DNA of 64,000 nt, from assembly GCF_963678635.1 (NCBI RefSeq), contig NC_087067.1, positions 40,072,379 through 40,136,378 of the forward strand. The letters are read 5' to 3'. Origin of the DNA: Symsagittifera roscoffensis. Its lineage: Eukaryota > Xenacoelomorpha > Acoela > Convolutidae. The notes below the pieces were generated by a model. The model saw only the letters and a list, made by a program, of their open reading frames with translations. It had not been told where the DNA came from and did no database searches. This document shows positions 14,301 through 24,639 of the stretch, piece after piece. How positions within the stretch are numbered: the first letter of the stretch is position 1; each line of letters starts with the position of its first letter. The translations under genes and the position numbers were made by a program.

Positions 14301-17300
14301 CCTAATAGAACTTTGAGATCTGTTTCAAAGTGGGACAACGTTGCAATAAAAAGTTGTGCTTCATCAGGGCTTCTTTTTGCAGTCCTAATCGCACGATTAG
14401 ATACACCTTATATTCGTGTAGTTCGGCGGATTTTTAATTGATTGAATTGTTTGAATGAGCGAGAAAAGTAAATTCTTTTTGTTAATTATCATTAAGTTGC
14501 TTTCATTTTTCTAGCTTATTTGCTGTGCTTTTTTTTTAACAAAGGTTATCTTTTTTTGCTCGGTTGTTTTACTCTGCACCTAATAGAAACTATGATCTGT
14601 TTCAAAGTGGGACAACGTTGCAATAGTAAATCTAAGTTGTGCTTCATCTGGGCTTCTTTTGCAGTCCTAATTGCACGATTAGATACACCTTACATTTGTG
14701 TAACTCGGTGGCTCTTTAACTAATTGGATTATTTGGATCAGCGAGAAAAGCAATTTTTTTCCTTATTCATAATCATTCATAATCAATAAGTTGCTTTAAT
14801 TTTTCTGGCTTTTTTACTTTATTTTTTTTGTTAACTGAGAAGATTACTTTATTTTTTTGTTAATTGAGAAGAGTCAATTTTTGCTCAGTTTTACAATCTG
14901 CACCTAATAGAACTTTGAGATCTGTTTCAAACTGGGACAACGTTTCAAAAAAAAGTTGTGCTTCATCAGGGCTTCTTTTTGCAGTCTTAATCACACGATT
15001 AGATACACCTTATGTTCGTGTAGTTCCGTGGATCTTTTTAAATAATTGGATTGTTTGAATCGACGGGGAAAGTAAATTCTTTCATTGTTAATTATCATTA
15101 TGTTGCTTTCATTTTTCTAGCTTATTTGCTGTGCTTCTTTTTAACAAAGAGTAATTTTTTTGCTCGGTTGTTTTAATCTGCACCTAATAGAAACTATGAT
15201 CTAATTCAAATTGGGATAACGTTGCAATAATAAATCTAAGTTGTGCTTCATCAGGGCTTTTTTGCAGTCCTAATCGCACGATTAGATTCACCTTATATTC
15301 GTGTAGTTCGCTGGATCTTTTTAAATGATTGGATTGTTTGAATCGGCGGGGAAAGTAAATTCTTTCATTGTTAATTATCATTATGTTGCTTTCATTTTTC
15401 TAGCTTATTTGCTGTGCTTCTTTTTAACAAAGAGTAATTTTTTGCTCGGTTGTTTTAATCTGCACCTAAAAGAAACTATGATCTATTTCAAAGTCGGACA
15501 TCGTTGCAATAGTAAAGCTAAATTGTGCTTCATCTGGGCTTCTCTTTGCAGTCCTAATCGCACAATTAGATACACCTTGTGTTCGTGTAATTCGGTAGAT
15601 CTTTTTAAATAATTGGATTGTTTGAATCGGCGAGAAAAGTAAATTCTTCCATTGATAACTATCATTGTTGCTTTCATTTTTCTGACTTACTTGCTGTACT
15701 TTTTTTTAACAAAGAGTCAATTTTTTTGCTCAGTTGTTTTACTCTGCACCTAATAGAAACTTTGAGATCTGTTTCAAAGTGGGACAACGTTGCAATAGTA
15801 AATCTAAGTTGTGCTTCATCTGGGCTTCTTTTGCAGTCCTAATTGCACGATTAGATACACCTTACATTTGTGTAACTCGGTGGCTCTTTAACTAATTGGA
15901 TTATTTGGATCAGCGAGAAAAGCAATTTTTTTCCTTATTCATAATCATTCATAATCAATAAGTTGCTTTAATTTTTCTGGCTTTTTTACTTTATTTTTTT
16001 TGTTAACTGAGAAGATTACTTTATTTTTTTGTTAATTGAGAAGAGTCAATTTTTGCTCAGTTTTACAATCTGCACCTAATAGAACTTTGAGATCTGTTTC
16101 AAACTGGGACAACGTTTCAAAAAAAAGTTGTGCTTCATCAGGGCTTCTTTTTGCAGTCTTAATCACACGATTAGATACACCTTATGTTCGTGTAGTTCCG
16201 TGGATCTTTTTAAATAATTGGATTGTTTGAATCGACGGGGAAAGTAAATTCTTTCATTGTTAATTATCATTATGTTGCTTTCATTTTTCTAGCTTATTTG
16301 CTGTGCTTCTTTTTAACAAAGAGTAATTTTTTTGCTCGGTTGTTTTAATCTGCACCTAATAGAAACTATGATCTAATTCAAATTGGGATAACGTTGCAAT
16401 AATAAATCTAAGTTGTGCTTCATCAGGGCTTTTTTGCAGTCCTAATCGCACGATTAGATTCACCTTATATTCGTGTAGTTCGCTGGATCTTTTTAAATGA
16501 TTGGATTGTTTGAATCGGCGGGGAAAGTAAATTCTTTCATTGTTAATTATCATTATGTTGCTTTCATTTTTCTAGCTTATTTGCTGTGCTTCTTTTTAAC
16601 AAAGAGTAATTTTTTGCTCGGTTGTTTTAATCTGCACCTAAAAGAAACTATGATCTATTTCAAAGTCGGACATCGTTGCAATAGTAAAGCTAAATTGTGC
16701 TTCATCTGGGCTTCTCTTTGCAGTCCTAATCGCACAATTAGATACACCTTGTGTTCGTGTAATTCGGTAGATCTTTTTAAATAATTGGATTGTTTGAATC
16801 GGCGAGAAAAGTAAATTCTTCCATTGATAACTATCATTGTTGCTTTCATTTTTCTGACTTACTTGCTGTACTTTTTTTTAACAAAGAGTCAATTTTTTTG
16901 CTCAGTTGTTTTACTCTGCACCTAATAGAAACTTTGAGATCTGTTTCAAAGTGGGACAACGTTGCAATAGTAAATCTAAGGTGTGCTTCATCTGGGCTTC
17001 TTTTTCCAGTCCTAATCGCACGATTAGATACACCTTATATTCGTGTATTTCGGTGGATCTTTAATTGAATTGTTTGAATCGGCGAGAAAAGTAAATTCTT
17101 TCATTGTTTTTTATCATTAAGTTGCTTTATTTTTTTATGGCCCTCTTGCTGTATTTTTTTTGATAACTGAGAAGAGTCAATTTTTTGCTCTGTTGTTTTA
17201 ATCTGCACCTAATAGAACTTTGAGATCTGTTTCAAAGTGGGACAACGTTGCAATAGTAAATCTGAAATTTGCTTCATCTGGGCTTCTATTTGCAGTCGTA

Positions 17301-20136
17301 ATGGCACGATTAGATACACCTTATATTCAAGTAATTCGGCGAATTTTTAACTAATTGGGTTGTTTGGGTCAGCGAGAAAAGCAAATTTTTTCCTTATTCA
17401 TAATCAATAAGTCGCTTTAAATTTTCCAACTTACTTGCTGTATGTTTTTCTGTTTATTAAAAAGAGTCAATTTTTGCTCAGTGTTTTTAATCTGCACCTA
17501 ATATAACTTTGAGATCTGTTTCAAAGTGGGACAACGTTGCAATAGTAAATCTAAGTTGTTCTCCATCTGGGCTTCTTATTGCAGTGTCAATCGCACGATT
17601 AGATACACCTTATATTTGTGTAATTCAGCGAATCTATTATTAATTGGAATGTTTGGATCGGCGAGAAAAATAAATTTTTTCATTGTTTTTTATCAGTAAG
17701 TTGCTCTAACTTTTCAGTCTTACTTGTACTTTTTTTCTGTTTACTGGGAAGAGTCAATTCATTGCTCAGTTATTTTAATCTGCACCTAATAGAACTTTGA
17801 GATCCTGTTTCAAAAAGGGACATCGTTGCAATAATAAATCTAGGTTGCGTTAATTTTGGGCTCAATTTTGCATCCCTTATCGCAAGGATAAATACACCTA
17901 GTTTTCATGTAATTGAATGGATTGATAGTTTTTGGGATTCTTTCACCAGACGAGAAAAATAAACCGCTTCCACTGTTTTTTCCTCAGGAAGGTATGCCCT
18001 AAATTTTTCTACATGAGCTCAATTTTTCAGTCCTAATCGCATGTATAGATACACCTAATTTTTATGTCATTTCGTGGATCAATAATTATTTAGCTTCTTT
18101 GGATCGAAAAAAGATAAAAAATTTTCCATTGTTTTTAAAGTAAGGTTGCATTGACTTATTTACTCACTTGCGGTAATTTTTTCTTTTGTTGTTGGTTTTG
18201 AAACCCGATTTGTTTTTTTTGCAGTGGAAGGGAATAATGTTGAGTGAGGTGGGAGACTACGAGGGGATCAAGAAGAAGATAGAGAATGGCTACCTCATCA
18301 GGGACGAATTCACAAAAGCTTCAGAGTTGAACCCAAATGACGCCCTCTGTTACTTCTTATTAGGTAGATTTTAATCATTCTAGAATTCAAATGAGTTCTA
18401 ATTTACTTTTTCCTGGTTTGACTTACGATTTTTTCTAAGTTCATTTTATTTCATTTGTTACAAGAAAAGCAAGCTACAAGAAAAAAATGCTTAGTTAATG
18501 CTTCTCGTACCAGGCAGAAATGGAAGCCATCTGGATGGCTTCCATTTCTGCCTGGTACGAGGAGCATTGACTAAGCATTTTTTATTGTTTTTTTTAAACC
18601 ATCTGAGAGCTAATGTTGTCCTGAGCTCAAATTTAAAAAGATGTTTTGTCTGATTATTTCTCATAAAGCTATCGGGTTTGAAAATGGCTAATTTGGTCAA
18701 TTTGGGATAACTGATGCGCGATATAATGAGTTCATAACACGCGTAAGCAGCGTTGAATTGAGGCCAGCAGTTTAGTCTTTTGAAAACAATATGAGAAAGA
18801 ATAAGATATTTCCCCTGTAATCTTATTTGTGAAGTTATTGCGGTTTGGCATGGCGCGCTATATTCCACAACCTTTGTTCTATGAATGTGTTGCATCGGTA
18901 GTGAGTTATTATCGCTCAGAGTCATTCCAAATTGAGGCTAGTTGGTCTCCTTAAGGCGTTACTAGATCTTAAACATATCACCTTATAATTTTCTGAGCCC
19001 TTGATGGGGTATTTGAAATAATCTGAAAAAAAAGTTTTTTTATTCTTGTCTTTCGTTAACTGGGCAGTAAACTTTCTCTTTGATTTTTTTTAGCGAAGTG
19101 CAACTCTGTGTTAATTATTATGACAACGTTTAGGTGAGTGGAGTTACTTCGTGTCTGACATGGGGTGGACTCAGAGACAGGCGGCCAAAGTGTTCTTCGG
19201 CACTCCGCCCTCCTCCTCTTTCGAAGAGGCACTCAAGAACTTCCTCAAGGCCGAAGAAGGTGAGGACTGGCTACGTTAGGATGGATGATATCGCCCTTAC
19301 CTCTCAGTTGCTCCTGCATTGAGTAGGACCGGGTTTATATTTATTTTACACTGTGAAAAGGCTAATTTTGCCCTTAAACCCTATCTAATATGCGCTTTTA
19401 TTTTACGCGTATATCAGGTTTTGGAGTAGTTTTCTTGCGAGAATAATTCTTGTCGAAACTTTGCTGTATCGCACGTGGTGCGAAGCTCAGCTATGCCTCT
19501 GTGTAGGAAACATGCTGTTTTGGACCCTTTCGTTGGGATTTTCCCTGTGGTTGGCTCTTTTCCTTTAAGTGAGAAAACAAGTATTAAACTGATTAAGCGA
19601 GTAGCAAAAGTTTTGGTCGGTCGGAAAAATGGGTGACGCTAAATAGTCGCAATCTGGAAAGCACTTTGGATAGCGAAGGTTTCGAGTTCATGAAAGAGTG
19701 TGGTCTTTAAAACCGTCCCTGTTTTAAGGCTTAAGGCTACGATGAAGTGATGATAATCATGATAAATCAATCGTCTTTCAATATAGCCAAAAAAAAATAG
19801 TTGTCGACCTTGAAATTGTTTTTTTTTTAGTGAACAGTGGTTTCTATGTTGGCAACTATGTGAGTCTGGGAAAGACTTATCTGAAGCTTAAGAAGAAAGA
19901 AGAAGCCAAGAAATGGTTCCAGAAAGCAGCCGAATATCCCAGTGAAAACGAAAAGGATGATCAGGTATTAGTTCACACATATGGCAAAAAAGTACTGAAA
20001 TATTTATTCGTAAAATCTTTCTCTTAATTTTGTTTCTGATCTTAGTTTGCTTTGAGATTAATTATTAAGCAAGTTGAGAGTCTTTGCTTTTTTTCAGTCA
20101 ATCGCAGAAGCTAAGAAGCTCCTGGCAACACTCTAA
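2320..20136 (+). CDS. RMDN1: Regulator of microtubule dynamics protein 1-like (six exons)
   Basis: I assembled six coding exons by splice sites and reading frame: 2,320-2,422; 2,660-2,823; 18,225-18,363; 19,134-19,259; 19,831-19,964; 20,098-20,136. All introns are GT-AG and the sum is 705 nt, giving 234 aa plus TAA. The protein matches the RMDN/RMD-1 (FAM82) family, a TPR-like alpha-helical protein. Family blocks are LSEVGDYEGIKKKI (residues about 95-108), FFGTPPSSSFEEAL (about 152-165) and LGKTYLKLKKKEEAKKW (about 184-200). The GDYEGIK and TPPSS blocks fit RMDN1 better than RMDN2 or RMDN3. Known members bind microtubules and, in worms, help chromosome segregation; vertebrate RMDN1 is partly mitochondrial. 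There is no visible N-terminal signal or membrane segment, and the length resembles the short worm RMD-1 rather than human RMDN1 (about 314 aa). Introns are 237, 15,401, 770, 571 and 133 nt. The second is filled with satellite A. The gene converges on the beta-tubulin locus. Confidence 0.93.
3700..7860. repeat. Higher-order repeat of satellite A, 1,367-bp period, about 3 copies
   Basis: Marker positions repeat at exactly 1,367 bp: 3,706, 5,073 and 6,440 for one landmark, 5,024 and 6,391 for another, and 4,631 and 7,365 at twice the period. Each higher-order unit holds about five satellite monomers of unequal length, including divergent ones. Copies are nearly identical over the whole unit, although monomers within a unit differ clearly. 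This is the signature of recent unequal exchange of a multi-monomer block. Confidence 0.9.
10020..10870. repeat. Run of about 287-bp satellite A monomers
   Basis: Three consecutive monomers share landmarks at 10,036, 10,323 and 10,610, an exact 287-bp step. This subtype carries GAGATATCTTTCAAAGT in place of GAGATCTGTTTCAAAGT and the spacer block CTTGCTGTATGTTTTTCTG. It recurs at 12,061, 12,637, 13,495 and 13,931. Confidence 0.85.
12480..14730. repeat. 1,294-bp segmental tandem duplication inside satellite A
   Basis: Sequence from about 12,480 to 13,440 reappears at about 13,770 to 14,730 with a 1,294-bp offset, for example landmarks 12,637 and 13,931. The junction near 13,750 joins two truncated monomers out of register, which supports unequal crossing-over or slippage rather than clean monomer addition. 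Confidence 0.85.
14600..16943. repeat. 1,172-bp near-identical tandem duplication inside satellite A
   Basis: Landmarks repeat at 1,172 bp: 14,864 and 16,036, 15,184 and 16,356, 15,325 and 16,497, 15,618 and 16,790. The two copies look identical through most of their length, including unusual features such as a doubled CATAATCATTCATAATC block. It is either very young or an assembly duplication. Confidence 0.9.
18482..18583. repeat. Near-perfect foldback, 49-bp arms and 4-nt loop, RMDN1 intron 3
   Basis: Arms 18,482-18,530 and 18,535-18,583 are inverted copies with only two mismatches, around a CTGG loop. The central stem includes TACCAGGCAGAAATGGAAGC and its complement. It lies in intron 3 (18,364-19,133) and would form a long RNA hairpin in the pre-mRNA. 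The 4-nt loop is too short for an ordinary pre-microRNA. It may be a snap-back transposon end or a replication-template-switch product. Confidence 0.9.
18585..18925 (-). other. Unrecognised sequence with a long minus-strand open frame in RMDN1 intron 3
   Basis: A minus-strand open frame of 144 codons (18,491-18,925) starts MTLSDNNSLPMQHIHR and runs through the foldback at its 3' end. It is unusually long for this AT-rich DNA, and its local base composition is less AT-rich than its surroundings. It is inside a host intron, antisense to RMDN1. I do not recognise a domain. It could be a dispersed repeat that happens to be open, a retrogene fragment, or foreign or contaminant sequence. I do not claim it is a gene. 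Confidence 0.3.
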
Positions 20137-20192
20137 CTGGGCGAGTAGGAATATGCTTGCTTCTGGTGGCACTGAAACGAAATGTACAAATT

Positions 20193-20198
20193 AATAAA
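20193..20198 (+). terminator. Poly(A) signal of RMDN1
   Basis: A canonical AATAAA lies 57 nt after the TAA stop (20,134-20,136). This gives a short 3' UTR of roughly 80 nt and supports the terminal exon. Confidence 0.8.
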
Positions 20199-20219
20199 TT
20201 GTACCAAACGCCAATAATA

Positions 20220-21190
20220 CTGACCTCTTCCTCATTCATGAATGCCCTTAGATAAGAAGAACTGTTCCTTCATTATACGCTGCTGAATGATATTAATATT
20301 GATATGAAAATTAATTGGTTTGTTTTTGTGTAATACGTCTGAAATCAATATTTGCAACAATAGTATTTGTAGAATTTGAGCATAGGTACAAGAATAAGGC
20401 CCTAAATTATGGGAATGGTCGTTAAACGTGCAACTCTTTAACAGGACAACAGCCGATTTGGACCAGTAAAAATTCTAGTAATTACAAGGGTGGTTCCAGG
20501 GTTTTCACGAGGGGGTGAGGATTTTCAAAAAAATTTGTAATTTCCTTCAACCTTTAAAAAAAATGTTAGGTCGAGCGAATTCCTATTCCAAGCTCTCACA
20601 AATCACTAGAAAAACCCTGTTTTGCCAAATTTTCTGCGCCGCAGGCATATTTAAAAAAATTTGCAGAAAAAGCATATTTTGAAAAAAAAACAGGCCGAAA
20701 ATCTCACTGAAAGTTAGTATGATTTGGCTCCATAGGCGCCTTTAAAAACTTTGGGCCACTCAGCCGAAAACATATATCTCAAAATAGTACAAAAGGGGAG
20801 CTTTTTGGGTCGGCTGAGAGTCGAAACCATGAAAATGAAGTGACCAATTGACAAATGAAGTGTTCTGATACCAAACTCGCACCCCAAGGAACGTTCTTTG
20901 AGGTGGGTACTTCTGTTTTCTTAAAAAAAACAGCGTAGGTCATGTTCCTTTCCACACCGGGGGCTGGTGGGATAAACACGTCTAGTCTCTAAGCGGAACT
21001 ATTTTTGCTCTCAACCAAAAGTTCGCTCACAATTGGCAGCTATCACTTATTACTTAGTATTCATTACTTAGGCTCGGAAAACATGCAAGTCTTATCTAAG
21101 TCAGAAAAACATATTTTTTGTCGACATAGATACTTAAAAATTAAATTTCAAATTCAAGTCTCAACTAATTATTATGACTACAGTTAGGGT
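20220..21190. other. Intergenic sequence downstream of RMDN1
   Basis: No gene seen. A stretch near 20,490-20,560 (GTTTTCACGAGGGGGTGAGG) resembles the left part of the 145-bp MITE at 60,946-61,090, so a decayed relative may lie here. Open frames on both strands are short and lack recognisable domains. Confidence 0.5.
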
Positions 21191-21317
21191 CCTAGCCCGG
21201 TCACTTTTTGGCTACGGGGTCTGCAGAAAGTGACATGAGCAGGGAAATTTTTGTAGCCACAAAATGATTCCAAAAAGTGACAAGGTCTAATGTTCTTTTT
21301 TGGTCAATTTTATGTAG

Positions 21318-21350
21318 CCAAAAAGTGACATCGTCGATGTCACTTTTTGG
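21318..21350. repeat. Perfect 33-bp palindrome with 16-nt arms
   Basis: The arms CCAAAAAGTGACATCG and CGATGTCACTTTTTGG flank a single central T at 21,334. The GTGACA/TGTCAC motif is the same as in the terminal repeats of the candidate element around it, so this is probably a nested or back-to-back terminus. Confidence 0.9.
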
Positions 21351-22249
21351 AACTTGGTTTTAACACCAAAAAGTTACAAGAGTTCACTATTGGAAAATAG
21401 CTGAAAATCGTCTGAAAACCCAAACTAAAATCCCATGATCCACTAAACAGTTCTTACTTCATTGAGTAATCACAAAAAAAAACAGCAAGGAAATTGACGA
21501 AAAATTAAAAACAATTCAAACTTTTTTCAAGATGGGAATTAACGGAAAACTATAGTGAAAAACAAGAAAATGACTACTTGACGCCAAACCCTAAAATTTT
21601 GGTGTACGAAAACGCGTAATTTTCTCAACATCATTTCGGAAATTCGCTGAAACTCGTCTGAAAACTTTGTTGTTCTTTGGTGTGTTTTGGACTTACAGAG
21701 GGTTTTCAGACAACTCCAAAACACATCAAAGAACAACAAAAGTTTGTTACAGCTTTGAATAAACAAAAAAAAACTGGAGTTTATAGCATTACCAACAAAC
21801 AAATTGACTAAAAATCAAAAAATAAAAGTAAAATGAGCCCAACCCCAATAAAAGACCCCTAGCCCAAAATCATCTAAAAAAAATCGGTATGAAACTAAAG
21901 TAAAACATAATGTTACGGTTTGAACTTCATTCAAGAGGTGAACCTACTTAAAATTTTAGTGAAAAAGAAAAAAAAAGGTTTTTTGAACCTCCAAACCTGA
22001 AATTGAATAAAAAATTCCACAGGTTGTCAACACCAACAAAACAAAAACAACCTCAAAATCAACAATAGCATCTCAAACGAACAGTTAGAGATATACCTAA
22101 GACAATGTCACTTAAAGGAATTGAAAGTTTAACCAAATGCTTTTAACAGGGGTTGAATTTGGGAAGCGTAAAATTTAATTTAAAAAATAGATTTTTCAAA
22201 AGTTTGAGGTTTTTTTTTCAAACTTCACATCACTTGATTGAGCCACGAA

Positions 22250-23990
22250 CGGTTTTCCAATTAAAAAGATGTCTCAAAGTTTTCCAATTTTTATCAGAAT
22301 CAAATTGTGCTTAGATGAAGTGGTTTAATATCCAAATTGATGCCGTCAGTGAAGTTTCATCGCGTTGATCGACATATTCGAAACTTTCATTTTTCTTTAG
22401 AAAATTGAATCTGCCAAAAAGACCAAAAATTTTTTTTAATCGAACACTTTACTTTCTGGATATATTTAGACACTATGGGGATCGTTTTTCATAGTTTTGA
22501 TGATCAGATTAAATCCGTCAGTGAAGTTTAATCTCATTGAATGACATGTTCGAGAGTATCAGTGTTCACTCCAAAACTGAAGATCGTGAAACGACTCGAA
22601 GCTTTTTTTCAAGTTCTTACTCATTGAGGTTGTTTTATACAGTCTATGAGGATTTCACATACACAGTTCGAGCTTCATAAGTCCCATGGATGATGAAAAA
22701 ATCAAAATTGAATAAAAAACCCTAAGCTCGAAAAAAAAAATCAGCTCAATTTCGATTTCCTCTTTTTTTAAAATTTGCATTACGATGCAGCAGGAATCTT
22801 TGCAAAGCTCGTTATCTTGTTTATCGTGGAAAATGAAAAAATATATATATGTTTGAAGTTTGATAGCTAATCAGAGACTATAACTTAACCAAAATTCGAT
22901 TTTTTTTTTTGAAAAATTTCACTTCAAACTTGTCATCATATTTGCTTTAGCCACATATAGTTTCAAGCTAAAATTTATCTGAGACTTTTCTAAAGTGCAT
23001 TCGACTTATATAGGAATTGTTTTTTATAGTTTTAAAGATCACAGTAAACCCGTCTGAAATTTAATCTCAACGAACGATATGTTTGAGAGTATCAGTGTTC
23101 ACTCCAAAATTGAAGATTACTCAAATAATTTTCTAAATTGTTTTACTCTTTGAGGTGGATTTACACACTCTATGAAGAGCTCTCTTACACATTTTTAGCT
23201 TTATGAACCTAACATACGTTGAAAAAATCAAAATTGAGTTAAAATAAGCCTTAACCTCGAACAAAAATAATCAGCTCAATTTTGTTTTACTCAACTTTTT
23301 AAAATTGCATTATGTTGAAGGGGTCATTGGAAAGTTCTTTTTAGTGTTCAAAAGTGGAACACAATTAACGTTCATAGTTGAAATGTTTTTTTGCTTTTTA
23401 ATTGATCAAAAGCAAATTCCCCGCCAAAAATCAACTTCAATTTTGTTTTCTTCAAACTTCACCCTTTTTAAGCAAGCAAAATACCTTTTCTAGCTAAATT
23501 TTTATCTGAATCCCATCTAAAGTGTAGTGGACATATATGAGGACCCGTTGAACTAGTTTTGACCCACATTGAATGGATCAGTGAAGTTTCATCTCATTGA
23601 ACGCATGCTGGATTGTATCAGTTTTCATTATAAAATTAAAGATCGTAAAATGACCAAAAAGTTTTTTTTTCAATTTTTTCTTATTTAAATTTTACTATAG
23701 AGTTTTTGAAGAGTTAGAATGTACATAATTTCATTATTATAATTCATATCATATGTGAGAAAAGAAAAAGTGAGCCGAAATGGCCCCAGCCCCAAGAAAA
23801 TCACCTTGGCTCAACTTTGACTTTCTCAAGTTTTAGATATCGCATTATAGCAAATAAGGGCTTGTTGGAAAGCTTTTACCAATGAATAGACGTGAAGCGT
23901 GTATGATTTTCATAAAAAAAGTCATCGTTGAAAGCAATTTTAGGCTAAATTCTAAACCTAAGTTTCATTTTCTCTGCCAAAATTTGACAT
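22250..23990. repeat. Diverged tandem repeat, about 530-bp unit, about 3 copies
   Basis: Blocks recur with steps of 525-538 bp: a GTATCAGTGTTCACTCCAAA block at about 22,557 and 23,092 with a weaker copy at about 23,615, and a TCAGCTCAAT block at about 22,741 and 23,271 with a weaker copy at about 23,809. Copies have diverged by substitutions and small indels. No coding capacity is evident. Confidence 0.75.
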
Positions 23991-24639
23991 CTGTAGGGCT
24001 AAAACGTAAAATTGTGGAAAAAAGTCTCAAAAAAATTTTAAATAATAAAAAATACATGACCCTTGTAATTCTCGTTCAAAATAGGGCCTAATGGTTTTTT
24101 TATAGAAACTTAATTGTCAACTCTTCTGAAACTGAATCAATTTGATCAAAGGCGGGTTGTCAGAGTAATTACACTTTATTGGAGTTTTTTTTAGTCCAGT
24201 CGGTTAATTTAGCTCGAGAAATCACCAGAACCATTGAGTTTTTTTCAAATTGGATTAATTTTCGATGAGCAACAGACTTAAAAAAATTTTGAGCCTAGCC
24301 CTAAAATTACAATACATTTTATTAGCCCTAAAATTTTGAATAATTGTTTTAACTCAACAATTGATACACATTCGAAAACAGCATGAGCAGGTCTTTCCAA
24401 AATTGTCTTTTAAGCGCTTAAATACACCTTTTTGATTTTTTCCTAGCCCTGAATCGACGTTTGCCTAGCCCCAAGTTTTTCTAGGACGTTTCTTTCCGTT
24501 TTTCTCCATTACGGTATCTCAAAATTGTGTATAACTGCGAAAAATTGAAGTCCCAAACCTCTCAGACACCGGGAACCATTTGAGCCGATGCCTCAAAAAG
24601 GTGTTTGGCGCACGCAAAAAAAGTGACAAGGCTAGGCTC

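Larger units (their letters stand above)
2963..18160. repeat. Satellite A array filling RMDN1 intron 2
   Basis: About 15 kb of tandem repeats between exon 2 (ends 2,823) and exon 3 (starts 18,225). The unit is about 240-300 bp. A core of about 125 bp is strongly conserved and alternates with a more variable AT-rich spacer. The core runs from ACTTTGAGATCTGTTTCAAA through GGGACAACGTTGCAATAG to TAATCGCACGATTAGATAC. Three dyads are kept in most copies: ACTTTGA/TCAAAGT, the palindrome CAACGTTG, and TAATCG-CA-CGATTA. Each core also contains TTTTTGCAG, a 3' splice-site look-alike on the gene strand. Copies decay toward the exon 3 side (17,800-18,160), as expected at an array edge. Short open frames on either strand repeat with the unit and are incidental. 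Confidence 0.95.
21191..24636. mobile_element. Candidate non-autonomous TIR element, about 3.4 kb
   Basis: The outer ends are inverted copies: CCTAGCCCGGTCACTTTTT at 21,191, and the complement of CCTAGCCTTGTCACTTTTT ending at 24,636 (about 16 of 19 positions match). The TCACTTTTT motif recurs several times just inside the left end. The interior has no transposase that I can see and contains tandem repeats of about 530 bp, a common build for non-autonomous DNA elements. No convincing target-site duplication was found, so the boundaries are provisional. Confidence 0.4.

Noticed and set aside
115-17068. Many 60-95 codon open frames (for example minus-strand frames starting MKEFTFLADSNNPI) in satellite A
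   Set aside because: They recur with the tandem unit on both strands and begin and end within non-coding repeat; no start context, splice structure or protein family supports them.
2963-18160. CRISPR-like array
   Set aside because: Regular repeats occur, but units are 240-300 bp in an animal intron with no unique spacers or cas genes; it is a satellite.
18482-18583. microRNA precursor
   Set aside because: The loop is only 4 nt and the stem is nearly perfect over 49 bp, unlike a normal pre-miRNA with its larger loop and bulges.
19134-19322. Stand-alone 62-codon frame
   Set aside because: It is an alternate frame over RMDN1 exon 4 and its donor; the correct frame is the spliced one.
21191-24636. 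LTR-type or large virus-like element
   Set aside because: The repeats at the ends are inverted and short, and no polymerase, integrase or capsid-like coding sequence is seen; a simple TIR element fits better.
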